From the IMG/VR virus record IMGVR_UViG_3300006033_001296, positions 1 through 43,574 of that record: a DNA stretch of 43,574 nt. One strand, 5' to 3'. The number at the start of each line of letters is the position of its first letter. The first letter of the stretch is position 1. This DNA is from a virus. This document shows, piece after piece, positions 7,621 through 15,299 of the stretch. A model generated the notes under the pieces. The model did no database searches. It worked only from the letters and a program-made list of their open reading frames with translations, and was not told the origin of the DNA. Made by a program: the position numbers and the translations under genes.

Positions 7621-8366
7621 ACCAGATCGTTGCCTTCGACTTCGAGTCGCATGATGTGCGTGTTGTCATTGGCCAGGACGGCGAGCCGAGGTTCGTCGCC
7701 GCCGACCTGCTGTCCACTCTGAGTCTCGATCGCAAGGCGCTTGAGCGCCTGGACGACGACGAGAAGGGTGTGAGTTCAATTCACACCCCTGGCGGGCAGC
7801 AGGAGATGACCGTGGTCAACGAGTCCGGTCTCTTCAACCTGGTGCTCGGCAGCCGCAAGCCCGAAGCCAAGCGCTTCAAGCGCTGGGTGACCCACGAGGT
7901 TCTGCCCTCGATCCGTAAAACTGGATCCTATGCCATGCACGGCGCGATTGCCGCACTGCCGGCCCCGACCCAGGACCGCGTCACCGCCCTACTGATGATC
8001 GGCGAGGCGGTGGCCAAGGTGCCCGGCGTCAAGCACGGCATCGCCATGGCGGCAACGCTCACCTGCATTCAGGAGAACACCGGATTGTCGGTGGAGACCA
8101 TGCGCCGGGCGCTGCCTGCCTGCAACGATCCTCTGGCGGCGGTGAATCCGACAAAGCTCGGTGAGCAAATCGGTCTGTCGGCCAGGGCGGTCAACCTCAG
8201 GCTGTCGGCTCTTGGTTTCCAGAGTCGCAACGACCGCGATGAGTGGGAACTGACCGATGCCGGCCAGGCATGGGGCGAAGCCTTGCCGTACTCCCGCAAT
8301 GGGCACTCCGGCTACCAGATCCTCTGGCGGCCTGAAGTCGCCGATCTGCTCAAGGAGGCCGCGTAA
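7617..8366 (+). CDS. Phage antirepressor-type protein with Bro-N domain
   Basis: A 249-residue protein. The N-terminal 105 residues are a Bro-N domain: AFDFESHDVRVVIGQDGEPR, FVAADLL, then VNESGLFNLVLGSRKPEAK and RFKRWVTHEVLPSIRKTGSY, the family signature. The C-terminal half contains a segment resembling a winged helix (NPTKLGEQIGLSARAVNLRL, about 178-200), typical of phage antirepressor C-termini. Bro-N proteins bind DNA and antagonise phage repressors or control early genes. It is embedded in the early operon (ATGA with the upstream gene, TAATG with the NTPase gene). The name antirepressor is by family, not shown for this phage. Confidence 0.88.
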   Translation: MNQIVAFDFESHDVRVVIGQDGEPRFVAADLLSTLSLDRKALERLDDDEKGVSSIHTPGGQQEMTVVNESGLFNLVLGSRKPEAKRFKRWVTHEVLPSIRKTGSYAMHGAIAALPAPTQDRVTALLMIGEAVAKVPGVKHGIAMAATLTCIQENTGLSVETMRRALPACNDPLAAVNPTKLGEQIGLSARAVNLRLSALGFQSRNDRDEWELTDAGQAWGEALPYSRNGHSGYQILWRPEVADLLKEAA

Positions 8367-9169
8367 TGTCTCTACCCATCATTTCAGCCGACGAACGGAT
8401 GCGCGAGCGGCATAGCGCCAAGGTCGGACTGGTCGGTTTCCCTGGTGTCGGCAAGACCACCCAGCTTAAGACCCTGCCGGCCGATTCCACACTGTTCGTC
8501 GATCTCGAGGCCGGGGACCTCTCGGTGCGCGACTGGCCGGGTGACACCGTGCGGCCGCGCACTTGGCAAGAGTTCCGCGATCTCGTGGTGTTCCTCGCAG
8601 GCCCCATGCCGACCGCCACCGCCGAACAGGCGTTTTCGCAGGCTCACTTCGAGCATGTCTGCGCCCGGTATGGCGACCCGGCACAACTGGCCAAATACGA
8701 CACCTACTTCGTCGACAGCCTGACCGTGCTCTCGCGCTTGTGCTTCGCTTGGTGCAAGACCCAGCCGCAGGCCTTCAGCGAGAAAAACGGCAAACCGGAT
8801 AGTCGGGGCGCTTACGGCCTGCTGGGCCAGGAAATGATCACGGCGCTCACGCACCTGCAACACGTCCGGGACAAGCACGTCATCTACGTCGCCATCCTCG
8901 AGGAGAAGACCGATGACTTCAACCGACGCTACTACCAGCTGCAACTGGAAGGCAGTAAGACCGCACTGGAGTTACCAGGCGTCCTCGATGAGGTCGTGAC
9001 CCTGGCCATTCTCAAGGCCGACGACGGCACGACCTACCGTGGTTTTGTCACCCGCGCCGACAACACCTTTGGCTACCCGAGCAAGGACCGCAGTGGCCGC
9101 CTTGACGCTATCGAGGAGCCGGATCTCGGCAAGCTCATCCAGAAATGCCTCGGCACCCAGAGCAACTGA
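8366..9169 (+). CDS. RecA-like phage NTPase (AAA_24 type)
   Basis: A 267-residue ATP-binding protein. Walker A is GFPGVGKTT at residues 24-32. A strand ending in TYFVDSLTVLSRL (about 113-125) serves as Walker B. The rest fits the phage nucleotide-binding/RecA-like superfamily found with ssDNA-binding DUF669 proteins. It probably works in phage replication or recombination, possibly as a recombinase mediator or Sak4-like ATPase. It is immediately followed by a DUF669-like gene, a common phage pairing. Start ATG at 8366 overlaps the Bro-N stop. Confidence 0.88.
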   Translation: MSLPIISADERMRERHSAKVGLVGFPGVGKTTQLKTLPADSTLFVDLEAGDLSVRDWPGDTVRPRTWQEFRDLVVFLAGPMPTATAEQAFSQAHFEHVCARYGDPAQLAKYDTYFVDSLTVLSRLCFAWCKTQPQAFSEKNGKPDSRGAYGLLGQEMITALTHLQHVRDKHVIYVAILEEKTDDFNRRYYQLQLEGSKTALELPGVLDEVVTLAILKADDGTTYRGFVTRADNTFGYPSKDRSGRLDAIEEPDLGKLIQKCLGTQSN

Positions 9170-9215
9170 GGCCGCAGACCAATCCATCGCATTGACCCAA
9201 TTCAAGGAGAAACAC

Positions 9216-9836
9216 ATGAACCAGAACACATGGCAGGACTTCAACGATGCAGAACAGCAACAGGGTTTTGATCTCATCCCCAAGGGTGCGCTCGTCAAGG
9301 TACGCATGACGATCAAGCCGGGCGGCCACGACGATCCTGCCCAGGGTTGGACCGGGGGTTATGCCACCGAGAGCTTCGATACCGGCAGCGTCTACCTCGC
9401 CTGCGAATTCGTCGTGCTGGAAGGCCCGTTTGCCAAACGCAAGATGTGGTCGAACATCGGCCTGCAATCCCGCAAAGGGCCAGCCTGGGGGCAGATGGGC
9501 CGCAGCATGATTCGCGGCATCCTCAATTCCGCTCGCAATGTCTCGCCTCACGACAACTCACCCCAAGCCGCCACTGCCCGGCGCATCAACGGCTTCGCCG
9601 ACTTGGATGGCATCGAGTTCCTGGCCCGAGTGGATGTCGAGAAGGACGCCAAGGGCGAGAACCGCAACGTCGTCAAACTGGCCGTCGAACCCGATCACAA
9701 GGACTACGCAGCGCTGATGGGAATGGCGCCCAAGGTGCCGAGCGGTGGCAGTTCCGCTACGCCAGCGCAGGCGACTCCGTCCCATGCGACTCCTCAGCGT
9801 CCGGCTGCCACTGGCAAGCCAGCCTGGGCACAGTAG
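9216..9836 (+). CDS. DUF669-like single-stranded DNA-binding protein
   Basis: A 206-residue protein with an OB-fold-like pattern: GFDLIPKGALVKVRMTIK (about 18-35), then YLACEFVVLEGPFAKRKMWS and IEFLARVDVEKDAKGENRNV. This matches the arrangement of DUF669 proteins, which sit next to RecA-like phage NTPases. The tail after about 175 is a low-complexity Ser/Thr/Pro/Ala stretch ending in KPAWAQ, like the flexible tail of SSB-type proteins. The start at 9216 has CAAGGAGAAACAC directly upstream. A frame extending to 9039 overlaps the NTPase and was rejected. The ssDNA-binding role is inferred. Confidence 0.78.
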   Translation: MNQNTWQDFNDAEQQQGFDLIPKGALVKVRMTIKPGGHDDPAQGWTGGYATESFDTGSVYLACEFVVLEGPFAKRKMWSNIGLQSRKGPAWGQMGRSMIRGILNSARNVSPHDNSPQAATARRINGFADLDGIEFLARVDVEKDAKGENRNVVKLAVEPDHKDYAALMGMAPKVPSGGSSATPAQATPSHATPQRPAATGKPAWAQ

Positions 9837-9846
9837 GAGCGTAGGC

Positions 9847-10059
9847 ATGAACGGAAAACGTTGTGGCAATTGCCATCATCTCGATCCAACCAGTGCCAGC
9901 AACATTGGCGGCTTGCGTATCGCTCGCTGCCGCCATCCGAAAGGTGTGCGTATCGGCACAACCACCATCCGGAACGACTATGTCGAGTTGGATGCCTTCT
10001 GCGCTGAGCATGTCGTCCGTGCCCGGTGTGGATCGCAGCCGGGAGGCGGTCATGTATGA
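9847..10059 (+). CDS. Small cysteine-rich protein
   Basis: A 70-residue protein beginning MNGKRCGNCHHLDP. Cysteines (CxxC at 6-9, then ARCRHP and FCAEH) form a probable zinc site. The TAGGAGCGTAGGC before the ATG gives a ribosome site, and the stop overlaps the next gene by four bases. A zinc-binding protein of the early operon. Function unknown. Confidence 0.7.
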   Translation: MNGKRCGNCHHLDPTSASNIGGLRIARCRHPKGVRIGTTTIRNDYVELDAFCAEHVVRARCGSQPGGGHV

Positions 10060-10550
10060 GCGGAAAGTGTTGGGTCTGCAAACGACAGGCCAGGGGCTTC
10101 GGCTATTCCGACAACCAGCATCGCGTCGGCAACCCTCGTCGCTACCCCGTCGACTGGGTGTTCTGCTCCCGGCGCTGCCAGGACGCGTTTCACGCACTGT
10201 ATGGCAACTGGCTGCGCGTCAAGGATGGCGGCAAGGACATCAGGGAGGTCGTCATGATCGATCCGTCTGATGTCGAGTTGGCGGCCATGCGCAGTTGTCT
10301 CAAAGCGTTCGGCGAGGCAGCAGGCGCGATCGGATTCACTAAGCCGCTCGGCGACTACTCCGAAGCGGAGGCGCTGCGCGTGATCGATGCCATCGTGACC
10401 TGCTACACCGATGCGATGGTCGTGCACCACGAGGCGACCAAATTCCCACCAGTGCGGGGCATGCCGCCTACACCCGATCCGCTGGCGAGTCCGTTCGCGG
10501 ATCTGGAGGATGACCTGCCCTGGGAAGACGGGAAGAGAGGCAAGTCATGA
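10056..10550 (+). CDS. Zinc-finger phage protein (DUF6511-like)
   Basis: A 164-residue protein. The N-terminal 50 residues carry CWVCKRQARGFGYSD and WVFCSRRCQDAFHALYG, a CxxC..CxxxC zinc-binding module like those of small phage DNA-metabolism proteins. The central helical part is followed by a Pro-rich region and an acidic tail (FADLEDDLPWEDG). The family name DUF6511 is my best recollection and was not checked. It overlaps both neighbours by ATGA junctions, between the DUF669-like gene and the Cas4-like nuclease. A helper role in replication or recombination is inferred. Confidence 0.72.
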   Translation: MSGKCWVCKRQARGFGYSDNQHRVGNPRRYPVDWVFCSRRCQDAFHALYGNWLRVKDGGKDIREVVMIDPSDVELAAMRSCLKAFGEAAGAIGFTKPLGDYSEAEALRVIDAIVTCYTDAMVVHHEATKFPPVRGMPPTPDPLASPFADLEDDLPWEDGKRGKS

Positions 10551-11284
10551 TGGACTTCAACTCCTCTTCCAGCATTTCTGGACAGATCGCCGCCTTGGTC
10601 GACGCCGGGATGCAGCGCGTGCGATCCACTCAGACGCAGCGTGAGTACCTGGGTGCTTCACGTCTCGGAGCGTCATGCGAACGAGCCCTGCAGTACGAGT
10701 TTGCCAAGGCGCCGGTCGATCATGGCCGTGACCATGATGGGCGCTTGTTACGCATTTTTGAGCGTGGCCATGTAATGGAAGACTGCATGGTCGAGTGGTT
10801 GCGGGCAGCCGGGTTCGATCTGCGCACCCGCAAACCCAGTGGCGATCAGTTCGGTTTCTTGGCGGTCGGCGGACGCCTGCAGGGGCACATCGACGGCGTC
10901 ATCGTCGATGGCCCCGAGGGCTTTGCTTACCCAGCGCTCTGGGAATGCAAGTGCCTCGGCTCGAAGTCGTGGCGTGACCTGGAAAAAAACAGGCTGGCCG
11001 TGGCCAAGCCGATCTACGCCGCGCAAGTAGCGATCTACCAGGCCTATCTGGAGTTGCATGAACAGCCGGCAATCTTCACGGCAATCAATGCCGACACCAT
11101 GGAGATCTACACCGAACTGGTGCCGTTCGATGGGGCACTGGCCCAGCGTATGTCCGACCGCGCGCTGAAGGTGATTTCGGCCACGGATGCCGGAGAGTTG
11201 CTACCACGCAGCTTTCTCGAATCCACCCACTTTGAGTGCCGGATGTGCGCATGGCAGGACCGGTGCTGGAGGAATACACCATGA
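10547..11284 (+). CDS. PD-(D/E)XK exonuclease, Cas4-like
   Basis: A 245-residue nuclease. The catalytic core has H114, D116 (GHIDGVIV), E133 and K135 (WECKCLG), and the QVAIYQAYL helix with Q160. Four cysteines at C44 (GASCERALQ), C231, C234 and C240 (CRMCAWQDRC) match the arrangement that binds an iron-sulfur cluster in Cas4 and AddB-type nucleases. It probably resects DNA ends for phage recombination alongside the RecA-like NTPase and ssDNA-binding protein. Two ATGs (10547, 10550) are possible. The first overlaps the upstream stop. There is no CRISPR context in the window. Confidence 0.88.
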   Translation: MMDFNSSSSISGQIAALVDAGMQRVRSTQTQREYLGASRLGASCERALQYEFAKAPVDHGRDHDGRLLRIFERGHVMEDCMVEWLRAAGFDLRTRKPSGDQFGFLAVGGRLQGHIDGVIVDGPEGFAYPALWECKCLGSKSWRDLEKNRLAVAKPIYAAQVAIYQAYLELHEQPAIFTAINADTMEIYTELVPFDGALAQRMSDRALKVISATDAGELLPRSFLESTHFECRMCAWQDRCWRNTP

Positions 11285-11496
11285 ACCCTTCATCAATCAC
11301 CGCTGTACTTGGCGAGCACTTAGTTGATGCAAGCGAGGCGGCTCATTGCCTGAATCTGCCGAGGTACTTGCTCACGCACCCCAAGGAGCGCCAGCGGCTT
11401 GGCGTACCGCATTACCGGGTCGGCAAGCTCGTGCGCTTCAAATTGCAGGAGTTGGAAGCTTGGATGCTGGCACAGGGGGGCGCGTCGAATGCTTGA
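11281..11496 (+). CDS. Excisionase-like helix-turn-helix protein
   Basis: A 71-residue protein with an AlpA/excisionase-like helix-turn-helix: LVDASEAAHCLNLPRYLLTH, then PHYRVGKLVRFKLQELEAWM. The basic wing and the final LxELExWM helix are typical of this fold. It begins at ATG 11281 inside the nuclease stop (ATGA) and overlaps the primase start by eight bases. It could regulate replication genes or bind an origin near the primase. Excision is another option, although a second HTH gene at 6556 also fits that role. Confidence 0.8.
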   Translation: MNPSSITAVLGEHLVDASEAAHCLNLPRYLLTHPKERQRLGVPHYRVGKLVRFKLQELEAWMLAQGGASNA

Positions 11497-13771
11497 TTTC
11501 AACCAAGCCTCTGTTGAGTTGCCACAGGACAACGGGGTGACACGTGAGTCGTTAAGGGCTGATCTCGTTGCTCGACTGGAATCGGTCCTGGCCACTCTGT
11601 TCCCGGCAGGCAAGAAGCGCAAAGGGAAATTCCTCATCGGCGATGTGCTTGGCAGCCCAGGCGATAGTCTCGAGGTTGTCCTCGATGGTGAGAAGGCCGG
11701 GCTGTGGACCGATCGTGCAACCGGTGATGGCGGTGACATTTTCGATCTCATTGCGGCCCACTTGGGCGCCAATGTTCAGACGGATTTCCCGCGTGTGCTT
11801 CAGCACGCGGCAGATCTGCTTGGGCAAGCACCGTCGACGCCATCGCGCAAGGCCAAGAAGGAGCCACCTGTCGATGACCTTGGTCCGGCCACCGCAAAGT
11901 GGGACTACCACGATGCAGCCGGCAATCTGATCGCGGTGGTTTACCGCTACGACCCGCCCGGACGGAAGAAGGAGTTTCGCCCGTGGGATGCCAAGCGGCG
12001 CAAGATGACACCGCCCGAGCCGCGCCCGCTTTACAACCAGCCGGGCCTGGCCTCGGCCAGTCAGGCTGTGCTGGTCGAGGGCGAGAAATGCGCGCAGGCG
12101 CTGATCGATGCGGGCGTCACCGCCACGACGGCGATGCACGGTGCGAATGCCCCGGTGGAGAAAACCGACTGGTCGCCGCTGGCCGGCAAGTCCGTGCTGA
12201 TCTGGCCTGACCGCGACAAGCCGGGCTGGGACTATGCGACGCAGGCAGCGCAGGCCATCTTGTCTGCGGGCGCGAAAACCTGCCACATCCTGTACCCGCC
12301 AGAGGAAGCGGCTGAAGGATGGGATGCGGCCGACGCCATCGCCGAGGGCTTTGACGTTGCGGCCTTTCTCGCTCATGGCCCGCGCCTGCAGATGCACGAC
12401 ATAACCGTGGATGCTGATCCGGTGGCCAGCAGCGACGAGTCAGTCTGGGGCACGGAGGATGCGCTGGCGCTGGCCTTCACCCGACGTTACCACCGCGACT
12501 GGCGTTACGTGGCGACCTGGGGCCGCTGGCTGGTGTGGGATGGCAATCGCTGGCGTACCGAGGACACGCTCGCAGCCACTGATCTGATCCGCAGCGTTTG
12601 CCGGCATGCCGCCGTGCGTGCCGAGAATCCCAAAGTGGCGGCCAAGCTCGCCAGCGCGAGTACGGTCGGTGGCGTGGAGCGGCTGTCACGCGCGGACCGC
12701 AGGCATGCGGCCACCACTGAGGAGTGGGATGCCGATCCATGGCTGCTCAACACCCCCGGTGGTGTGGTTGATCTGAAAACCGGTCGCCAGCGCCCGCACG
12801 ACCGCGCTGACCGGATGACGAAAATCACCACGGCCACGCCCGGGGGTGAGTGCCCGATCTGGCGTCAGTTCCTCGACGAGGTCACAGGTGGTGACAAAGA
12901 GTTGCAGAGCTACTTGCAGCGAATGGTCGGTTACGCCCTCACCGGCTCGACGCGAGAGCACGCGCTGTTTTTTCTGTACGGCACAGGCGCGAACGGCAAG
13001 TCGGTGTTCGTGAACACCTTGGCCACCATCCTCGGCGACTACGCCACCAATGCGCCGATGGACACCTTCATGGAAACGCGCACCGACCGGCATCCGACCG
13101 ATATGGCCGGCCTGCGCGGCGCACGCTTCGTGGCGGCCATCGAAACCGAGCAGGGGCGACGCTGGGCCGAATCGAAGGTCAAGAACCTGACCGGGGGAGA
13201 CAAGATCTCCGCGCGTTTTATGCGTCAGGACTTCTTCGAGTTCTTCCCACAGTTCAAGCTGTTTGTGGCCGGCAACCACAAGCCCGCGATTCGCAACATC
13301 GACGAGGCGATGAAGCGGCGACTGCACCTGATCCCGTTCACGATCACCGTGCCGCCCGAGCGCCGCGACAAGCATCTCCAGCAGAAATTGCTGGCCGAGC
13401 GTGACGGCATCCTGGCCTGGGCGGTGCAGGGCTGCCTCGACTGGCAACGCCTGGGGCGGCTTGATCCTCCGCAGCGAGTCGTGGAAGCAACTGAGGAGTA
13501 TTTCGAAGCCGAGGATGCACTGGGTCGCTGGCTGGAGGAGTGTTGCGTGCGCGAGCCCAACGCCAAGTCGCTGACCGCCGAACTGTTCACCGACTGGAAG
13601 CAATGGGCGGAAGCGGCGGGCGAATTCATCGGGTCGCAGCGGCGTTTTTCTGATCTGCTCATTACGCGCGGTATCGAGAAATGGCGCAACAGCATGGGTG
13701 TGCGGGGATTTCAGGGGCTCGGTCTCAAGAACCCACCTGCACCCGCCTACACCCCCTACGCCGATAACTGA
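11489..13771 (+). CDS. P4-type primase-helicase (toprim, D5 domain, SF3 helicase)
   Basis: A 760-residue replication protein. The N-terminal 100 residues resemble a primase DNA-binding domain without a clear zinc finger. A toprim-like region follows: VLVEGEKC at about 193-200 and VLIWPDRDKPG about 40 residues later. The C-terminal half is a D5/SF3 helicase with Walker A GTGANGKS at about 498-505, DKISARFMRQDFFEF, and the sensor region LFVAGNHKPAI. Together it should prime and unwind DNA at the phage origin. The start at 11489 lies in the previous gene and lacks a strong ribosome site, so coupling to the HTH gene is likely. An extension to 11399 overlaps that gene fully and was rejected. Confidence 0.92.
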   Translation: MLDFNQASVELPQDNGVTRESLRADLVARLESVLATLFPAGKKRKGKFLIGDVLGSPGDSLEVVLDGEKAGLWTDRATGDGGDIFDLIAAHLGANVQTDFPRVLQHAADLLGQAPSTPSRKAKKEPPVDDLGPATAKWDYHDAAGNLIAVVYRYDPPGRKKEFRPWDAKRRKMTPPEPRPLYNQPGLASASQAVLVEGEKCAQALIDAGVTATTAMHGANAPVEKTDWSPLAGKSVLIWPDRDKPGWDYATQAAQAILSAGAKTCHILYPPEEAAEGWDAADAIAEGFDVAAFLAHGPRLQMHDITVDADPVASSDESVWGTEDALALAFTRRYHRDWRYVATWGRWLVWDGNRWRTEDTLAATDLIRSVCRHAAVRAENPKVAAKLASASTVGGVERLSRADRRHAATTEEWDADPWLLNTPGGVVDLKTGRQRPHDRADRMTKITTATPGGECPIWRQFLDEVTGGDKELQSYLQRMVGYALTGSTREHALFFLYGTGANGKSVFVNTLATILGDYATNAPMDTFMETRTDRHPTDMAGLRGARFVAAIETEQGRRWAESKVKNLTGGDKISARFMRQDFFEFFPQFKLFVAGNHKPAIRNIDEAMKRRLHLIPFTITVPPERRDKHLQQKLLAERDGILAWAVQGCLDWQRLGRLDPPQRVVEATEEYFEAEDALGRWLEECCVREPNAKSLTAELFTDWKQWAEAAGEFIGSQRRFSDLLITRGIEKWRNSMGVRGFQGLGLKNPPAPAYTPYADN

Positions 13772-13911
13772 CGCTCATGAATAACCATCTGCCTGACGCA
13801 GCTGACGCTCTTTCACGTAACTCGCCACACGTGTGCGCGTGCGCGCCTCATGGAATGTTTCGACAAACCGTGTCGGCTGCGTCAGACCGAGAACAAGAAA
13901 GGACTGAATAC
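13772..13911. other. 140-bp intergenic region with CTGACGC repeats, possible origin
   Basis: Three direct copies of CTGACGC (13768-13774, 13793-13799, 13802-13808) and one inverted copy (13879-13885) surround a 21-base alternating pyrimidine-purine tract (13826-13846) that contains CACACGTGTG. The repeats follow the primase-helicase gene directly, where P4-type systems may place their origin. A candidate only. Confidence 0.35.
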
Positions 13912-14376
13912 ATGAACACGACGATCCTGGCCCTCGATCTGGGCACGAATACCGGGTGGGCGCTGCACCACCTGGACGGCAGCATCCTCAGCGGCACGGA
14001 ATGCTTCAAGCCGCAGCGTTTCGAAGGGGGTGGCATGCGCTTCCTGCGCTTCAAGCGCTGGCTCAACGAACTGCTGTCGGCCAGCCATTCCATCAACGCG
14101 GTGTACTTCGAAGAGGTACGGCGTCACGCGGGCGTGGATGCCGCGCACGCCTACGGTGGTTTCATGAGCCACCTCACTGCCTGGTGCGAGCACCAGAACA
14201 TCCCGTACCAAGGCGTGCCAGTCGGCACGATCAAGAAGCACGCAACCGGCAAAGGCAATGCCGGTAAGGACGAGATGATCGCAGCTGCACGGTCACGTGG
14301 TCACGATCCCAAGGACGACAACGAAGCCGATGCCCTGGCCTTGCTGCACTGGGCCATCGAGACGCAGGAGGTGTGA
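13912..14376 (+). CDS. RuvC-like Holliday junction resolvase
   Basis: A 154-residue nuclease of the RuvC/RNase H fold. Acidic residues are at D9 (LALDLGTNTGWA), E67/E68 (VYFEEV), and the C-terminal cluster DDNEADALALLHW (E138, D140). The order strand-D, E, then D helix is that of phage crossover-junction endodeoxyribonucleases. It should resolve branched DNA before packaging. The start at 13912 has AAGAAAGGACTG upstream. A longer frame from 13777 was not used because it runs through the low-quality repeat-containing gap. Confidence 0.9.
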   Translation: MNTTILALDLGTNTGWALHHLDGSILSGTECFKPQRFEGGGMRFLRFKRWLNELLSASHSINAVYFEEVRRHAGVDAAHAYGGFMSHLTAWCEHQNIPYQGVPVGTIKKHATGKGNAGKDEMIAAARSRGHDPKDDNEADALALLHWAIETQEV

Positions 14377-14377
14377 C

Positions 14378-14581
14378 GTGAAGATCCCAGCACAGCAATA
14401 CCGCTGCCCGCTCGGTCGCCTGCAGCCGCAGACCACCGACCTGGAAACGGTCAAACAGTCCGGCTGGCGTGACCAAAACATCCTCGTGGTGTCCGAGCAG
14501 GACGACCGTCTGGACTTCGTCGAGCGGGAGTTCGTGCGACGGATCGGCGATCGCCTGTACGGAGGGAAACGCCATGGTTGA
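14378..14581 (+). CDS. Small hypothetical protein between resolvase and DUF6362 gene
   Basis: A 67-residue protein, GTG start with AGGAGGT six to seven bases upstream, one base after the resolvase stop. It overlaps the next gene by eight bases. It contains a CPLGRLQPQTTDLETVKQSG segment and ends with a charged helix (FVEREFVRRIGDRLYGG). No domain is recognised. The ribosome site and tight junctions make it a likely real gene. Confidence 0.7.
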   Translation: MKIPAQQYRCPLGRLQPQTTDLETVKQSGWRDQNILVVSEQDDRLDFVEREFVRRIGDRLYGGKRHG

Positions 14582-14972
14582 ATGGACGATGGAGGATGTG
14601 GCAGCCCGCTTTTCCGAGGCGGCAGAGACAGGACGGCGACTGCCTCCGGTCAGGGTGCAGGGTTACTTCAGTGTGTGGCCAGCGTTCGCACGTAAGGAAT
14701 GGGAAGGCTTCACGGACAAGGACTACGAGTACCGCCCGCTGCCACCAAGCCCCGAGGCCATCGACCGGATGCTGGAGGCGATGCGCTGGGTGCAGTGGCT
14801 GGAGGAGGAGCAGCGCCACCTGATCTGGATGCGTGCCAAGCAATACGAATGGAGGGTCATCTGTCGTCGCTTTGGTTGCGAGCGGACGACGGCGTGGAGA
14901 CGGTGGCAACGGGCATTGCAGATCGTTGCTGAGCGACTCAACGAGCAGTCTCATCGCGCGGTAGTGTTTTGA
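14574..14972 (+). CDS. DUF6362-like phage protein with HTH
   Basis: A 132-residue protein beginning MVEWTMEDVAARFSEAAETG and continuing GRRLPPVRVQGYFSVWP, which matches my memory of DUF6362 phage proteins. Its second half (about 92-125, LIWMRAKQYEWRVICRRFGC then ERTTAWRRWQRALQ) has a helix-turn-helix with the sigma-like pattern of a late regulator. The ATG at 14574 follows GGAGGGAAACGCC. It is the last gene of the early operon, a position typical of late-gene activators. The activator role is inference. Confidence 0.78.
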   Translation: MVEWTMEDVAARFSEAAETGRRLPPVRVQGYFSVWPAFARKEWEGFTDKDYEYRPLPPSPEAIDRMLEAMRWVQWLEEEQRHLIWMRAKQYEWRVICRRFGCERTTAWRRWQRALQIVAERLNEQSHRAVVF

Positions 14973-15299
14973 CGTGAATTGGCGTCAATAGGCGCGTAAG
15001 CGCTGCAATCAAGGGCAATCAGCGGTTTTTGACCATGCAACATCTACCCCGGATTTTGGATAGTATGACAGCTATGATCTGGCGAGCGGTGTGGGTGTGA
15101 AGCTACATCGCTCTCAGTCAGGAAATTCGACGGGTCCTTCCTGTCAAAAATCCCATGCGGGAGGCGACAGCGCGGCATTTCGATAGCGTCAGACTGCGCA
15201 ACGAGGTTACCGGGGTTACCAGTTACCACCCCGGTTACCACTTGAACCGAGTTACCACCCAATCTACGACCCGCCCACTGTGGCGGGTTTTTGCATTCC
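14973..15299. promoter_or_regulatory. 327-bp non-coding region with GTTACC repeats and hairpin
   Basis: No gene fits. Five GTTACC motifs occur at 15206, 15215, 15222, 15234 and 15251. Within them ACCGGGGT (15209-15216) pairs with ACCCCGGT (15228-15235) around an 11-base loop. TTGACG (14969-14974) and CGTCAA (14983-14988) form another small dyad at the end of the DUF6362-like gene. A TTGACC at 15029 resembles a -35 box, but no good -10 was found. Possible roles are origin, cos-proximal region or methyltransferase operator. Confidence 0.45.
15269..15292 (+). terminator. Terminator directly upstream of the methyltransferase start
   Basis: Stem ACCCGCC (15269-15275) and GGCGGGT (15282-15288) with a six-base loop, then TTTTT. 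It ends eight bases before the ATG at 15300. A near-identical element (ACCCGCCCA...GGCGGGTTTT, then GCATT) occurs at 41534-41556. Confidence 0.8.
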
